DNA of 15,682 nt from Methanomassiliicoccaceae archaeon (GTDB taxonomy: Archaea > Thermoplasmatota > Thermoplasmata > Methanomassiliicoccales > Methanomethylophilaceae), in NCBI GenBank assembly GCA_009776625.1, contig WRNL01000025.1:1-15682 (forward strand). Reading direction: 5' to 3'. The position numbers and the translations under genes are program-made. Every line of letters begins with the position of its first letter. The stretch's first letter is position 1. Shown here piece by piece: positions 14,680 through 15,682 of the stretch. The notes beneath the pieces are model-generated. The model made no database searches. It was given only the letters and a program-made list of their open reading frames with translations, and was not told where the DNA came from.

Positions 14680-14693
14680 ATCAATAAGACTAA

Positions 14694-14724
14694 GGGATAA
14701 TCTGCATTAGTAAAAAGTTATCCC
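14694..14724. promoter_or_regulatory. Inverted repeat at the DUF1846 promoter
   Basis: GGGATAA (14694-14700) and TTATCCC (14718-14724) are perfect 7-bp inverted arms with 17 bases between. They flank the TATA-like TTTTTACTA of the minus-strand DUF1846 gene. This could be an operator or part of a bidirectional promoter. Confidence 0.4.
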
Positions 14725-14844
14725 ATGCGAATAGTGCTTATTGGGGGTTTCTTTGTACATTTCCCTTATAAACACCCTGAACCCAGCAGTTAAGCCTCTC
14801 AACTGATGGTCGGGAATGCCCAAGCATATATTACAGGACTCATG
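14724..14844 (+). rRNA. 5S rRNA-like segment (divergent or decayed)
   Basis: The core at 14776-14810 carries the universal 5S signature in order: CCTGAAC, then CAGTTAAGCC, then CTCAAC and GATGGT. Upstream, ATAGTG and GGGGGT resemble the CATAGCGG and helix II strand of archaeal 5S. TTGGGGG (14741-14747) can pair with CTCTCAA (14796-14802) as helix II, with two G-U pairs. The ends are weak: only CATG at 14724-14727 with CATG at 14841-14844 pairs at the expected helix I position. About 12 extra bases lie in the helix III side, and the GATGGT arm does not form a clear helix IV/V. The boundaries are set by comparison with a 120-base 5S and are uncertain. It may be a degenerate copy rather than a working gene. 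Confidence 0.35.
14764..14772 (+). promoter_or_regulatory. TATA-like sequence within the AT-rich intergenic region
   Basis: CCTTATAAA(C) resembles a strong archaeal TATA box pointing rightwards, with a predicted start near 14795. No open frame follows at once. It lies inside the 5S-like segment, so either this box or the 5S assignment may be fortuitous. Confidence 0.25.
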
Positions 14845-14902
14845 TTAATGCTGTATAGAGGGAGTTTACAATCTACCGCTGTCTTTCTCACTTACAATGA
14901 AG

Positions 14903-14910
14903 TATAATAA
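14903..14910 (+). promoter_or_regulatory. TATA box of the Eco57I-like gene
   Basis: TATAATAA is centred near 14906, predicting a transcript start near 14932, about 6 bases before the ATG at 14938. Confidence 0.5.
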
Positions 14911-14937
14911 AGATAAACCTCCTTACCATAGAATGTC

Positions 14938-15682
14938 ATGATGCCATTCGAGTGCAATGTTCCATTCAAACCCTTCTTTCAGAGTGGCATAGAATTTGAA
15001 GGGATACATCAGAATCCTTTACAAGGGACAGATGCGATCCAGATATTGTTTGGGACTTCGAATCGGACCCCGACCAAGCAATCTCTCCTCTCAGCATGGA
15101 AAACATGGACAAAGGGGCGTGCGATTTCATTGGTAGTCTTCGTTCGGCACGGGCAGAATGCATCTATATTAGGTCCGTATGAGCATTCTGAACCGCTTTT
15201 TGACCTAGATTATTCGAAGACGAGAAATTTCCTGCATTCGGCGTTGAAAAATACAAGCTCGGTTCTTTCTAAACGTTTTATCGATGAGATCTCATCGGAG
15301 ATCAGGTCCGAAACTTTTGGGCTGGTAAATCGAGGATTCCTCGCGACCAGAGAGCTGACCTACGGACTCAAAAAACACAAAGACTGGAGATCAATGTGTG
15401 CCTCTGCAAAAACATGTGTTGAGAAAAGAAATCGGGACCTTGTCCGGGCCCTCGGGTTCTCGATAGATGATTCGAACCGCTCGCATCGTATTCTGAGGTT
15501 TGCAGGCGTGAGTCAGGCAATAGGGATATTCCTCGAAGAAGATGAGGCTCCGGAAACTTCATCGGGGCGTTTTGGAAAGAAGACCCCCGCATCATACGGC
15601 TTTGAATACGCAGAAAAAGAGAATCTGCCTTGGCTAATTGTGACGACAAACAGCGGCATCAGACTCTACCCTGTGGGGGGGG
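14938..15682 (+). CDS. Eco57I-like restriction-methylase, N-terminal part (runs off window)
   Basis: A frame with no stop for 248 codons from ATGATG at 14938 to the window edge; a TAG lies in frame at 14929, so this is the start. The visible part has no catalytic motif, but FIDEISS, GFLATREL, KKHKDW and RDLVRALGFSIDD (about 114-177), then GRFGKKTPASYGFEYAEKEN and LPWLIVTTNSGIRLY (about 210-244), resemble the N-terminal region of large Eco57I-type methylase/nuclease proteins (type IIG, PglX/DISARM-like), where an x-PW-x-x-VT-x-x-G-x-R-LY segment is typical. The methylase domain with NPPY/NPPW would lie beyond the window. Codons such as AGA, ATA, TTA and AAA are far more frequent than in neighbouring genes, suggesting horizontal acquisition. 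Function is inferred from pattern memory, not search. Confidence 0.6.
   Translation, partial: MMPFECNVPFKPFFQSGIEFEGIHQNPLQGTDAIQILFGTSNRTPTKQSLLSAWKTWTKGRAISLVVFVRHGQNASILGPYEHSEPLFDLDYSKTRNFLHSALKNTSSVLSKRFIDEISSEIRSETFGLVNRGFLATRELTYGLKKHKDWRSMCASAKTCVEKRNRDLVRALGFSIDDSNRSHRILRFAGVSQAIGIFLEEDEAPETSSGRFGKKTPASYGFEYAEKENLPWLIVTTNSGIRLYPVGG

Noticed and set aside
15368..15649. Minus-strand 93-codon frame at the right end
   Set aside because: Antisense to the continuous plus-strand Eco57I-like frame and without recognisable features.
1..15682. CRISPR array, insertion sequence or transposase
   Set aside because: No regularly spaced repeats, terminal inverted repeats or transposase-like frames were seen.

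Overview
The window reads as a high-GC archaeal chromosome fragment. Genes are preceded by archaeal TATA boxes (TTTATA/TTATAAA/TTAATA types) about 25-27 bases before the probable transcript start. Several start codons sit exactly at that point (leaderless), and others have a GGTGA or AAGGAGGT ribosome-binding site. The gene families, and a TPR gene interrupted only by an in-frame TAG where the other 14 complete genes end in TGA (12) or TAA (2), suggest a pyrrolysine-using methanogen lineage such as Methanomassiliicoccales. That placement is inference; no marker gene in the window proves it.

Left part (1-3,120): the C-terminus of a DUF1848 protein ends at 327 and converges on a TPR-like gene (minus strand) with a TAG at codon 81. 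Divergent from it is a MenA-like UbiA prenyltransferase, whose end overlaps the end of a convergent radical SAM gene. A membrane prenyltransferase beside a radical SAM enzyme hints at a lipid or lipoquinone-like pathway, but the product is unknown.

Middle (3,122-8,650): an M18 aminopeptidase, then a heavy-metal module. A three-gene minus-strand operon encodes an ArsR/SmtB repressor, a free-standing HMA metal-binding protein and a P1B-2 (Zn/Cd/Pb) ATPase core, joined by 4-base overlaps. A CadC-like 28-bp operator sits between TATA box and transcript start. An ACR3/BASS-type transporter diverges from it, followed by a YegP (DUF1508) stress protein.

Right-middle (8,697-13,131): a CPA2 Na+/H+ antiporter with a hairpin-containing leader, a MarR regulator, an unrecognised acidic 113-aa protein, a solitary N6-adenine-type DNA methyltransferase with no visible nuclease beside it, and tRNA-Gly(GCC).

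Right end (13,186-15,682): a DUF1846 (UPF0371) protein, then a composition shift to AT-richer DNA. This contains a segment strongly resembling the core of 5S rRNA and, from 14,938 to the window edge, a long open frame with no stop. That frame looks like the N-terminal part of an Eco57I-like (type IIG/BREX/DISARM-like) restriction-methylase. It is the best candidate for an accessory defence locus, continuing outside the window.
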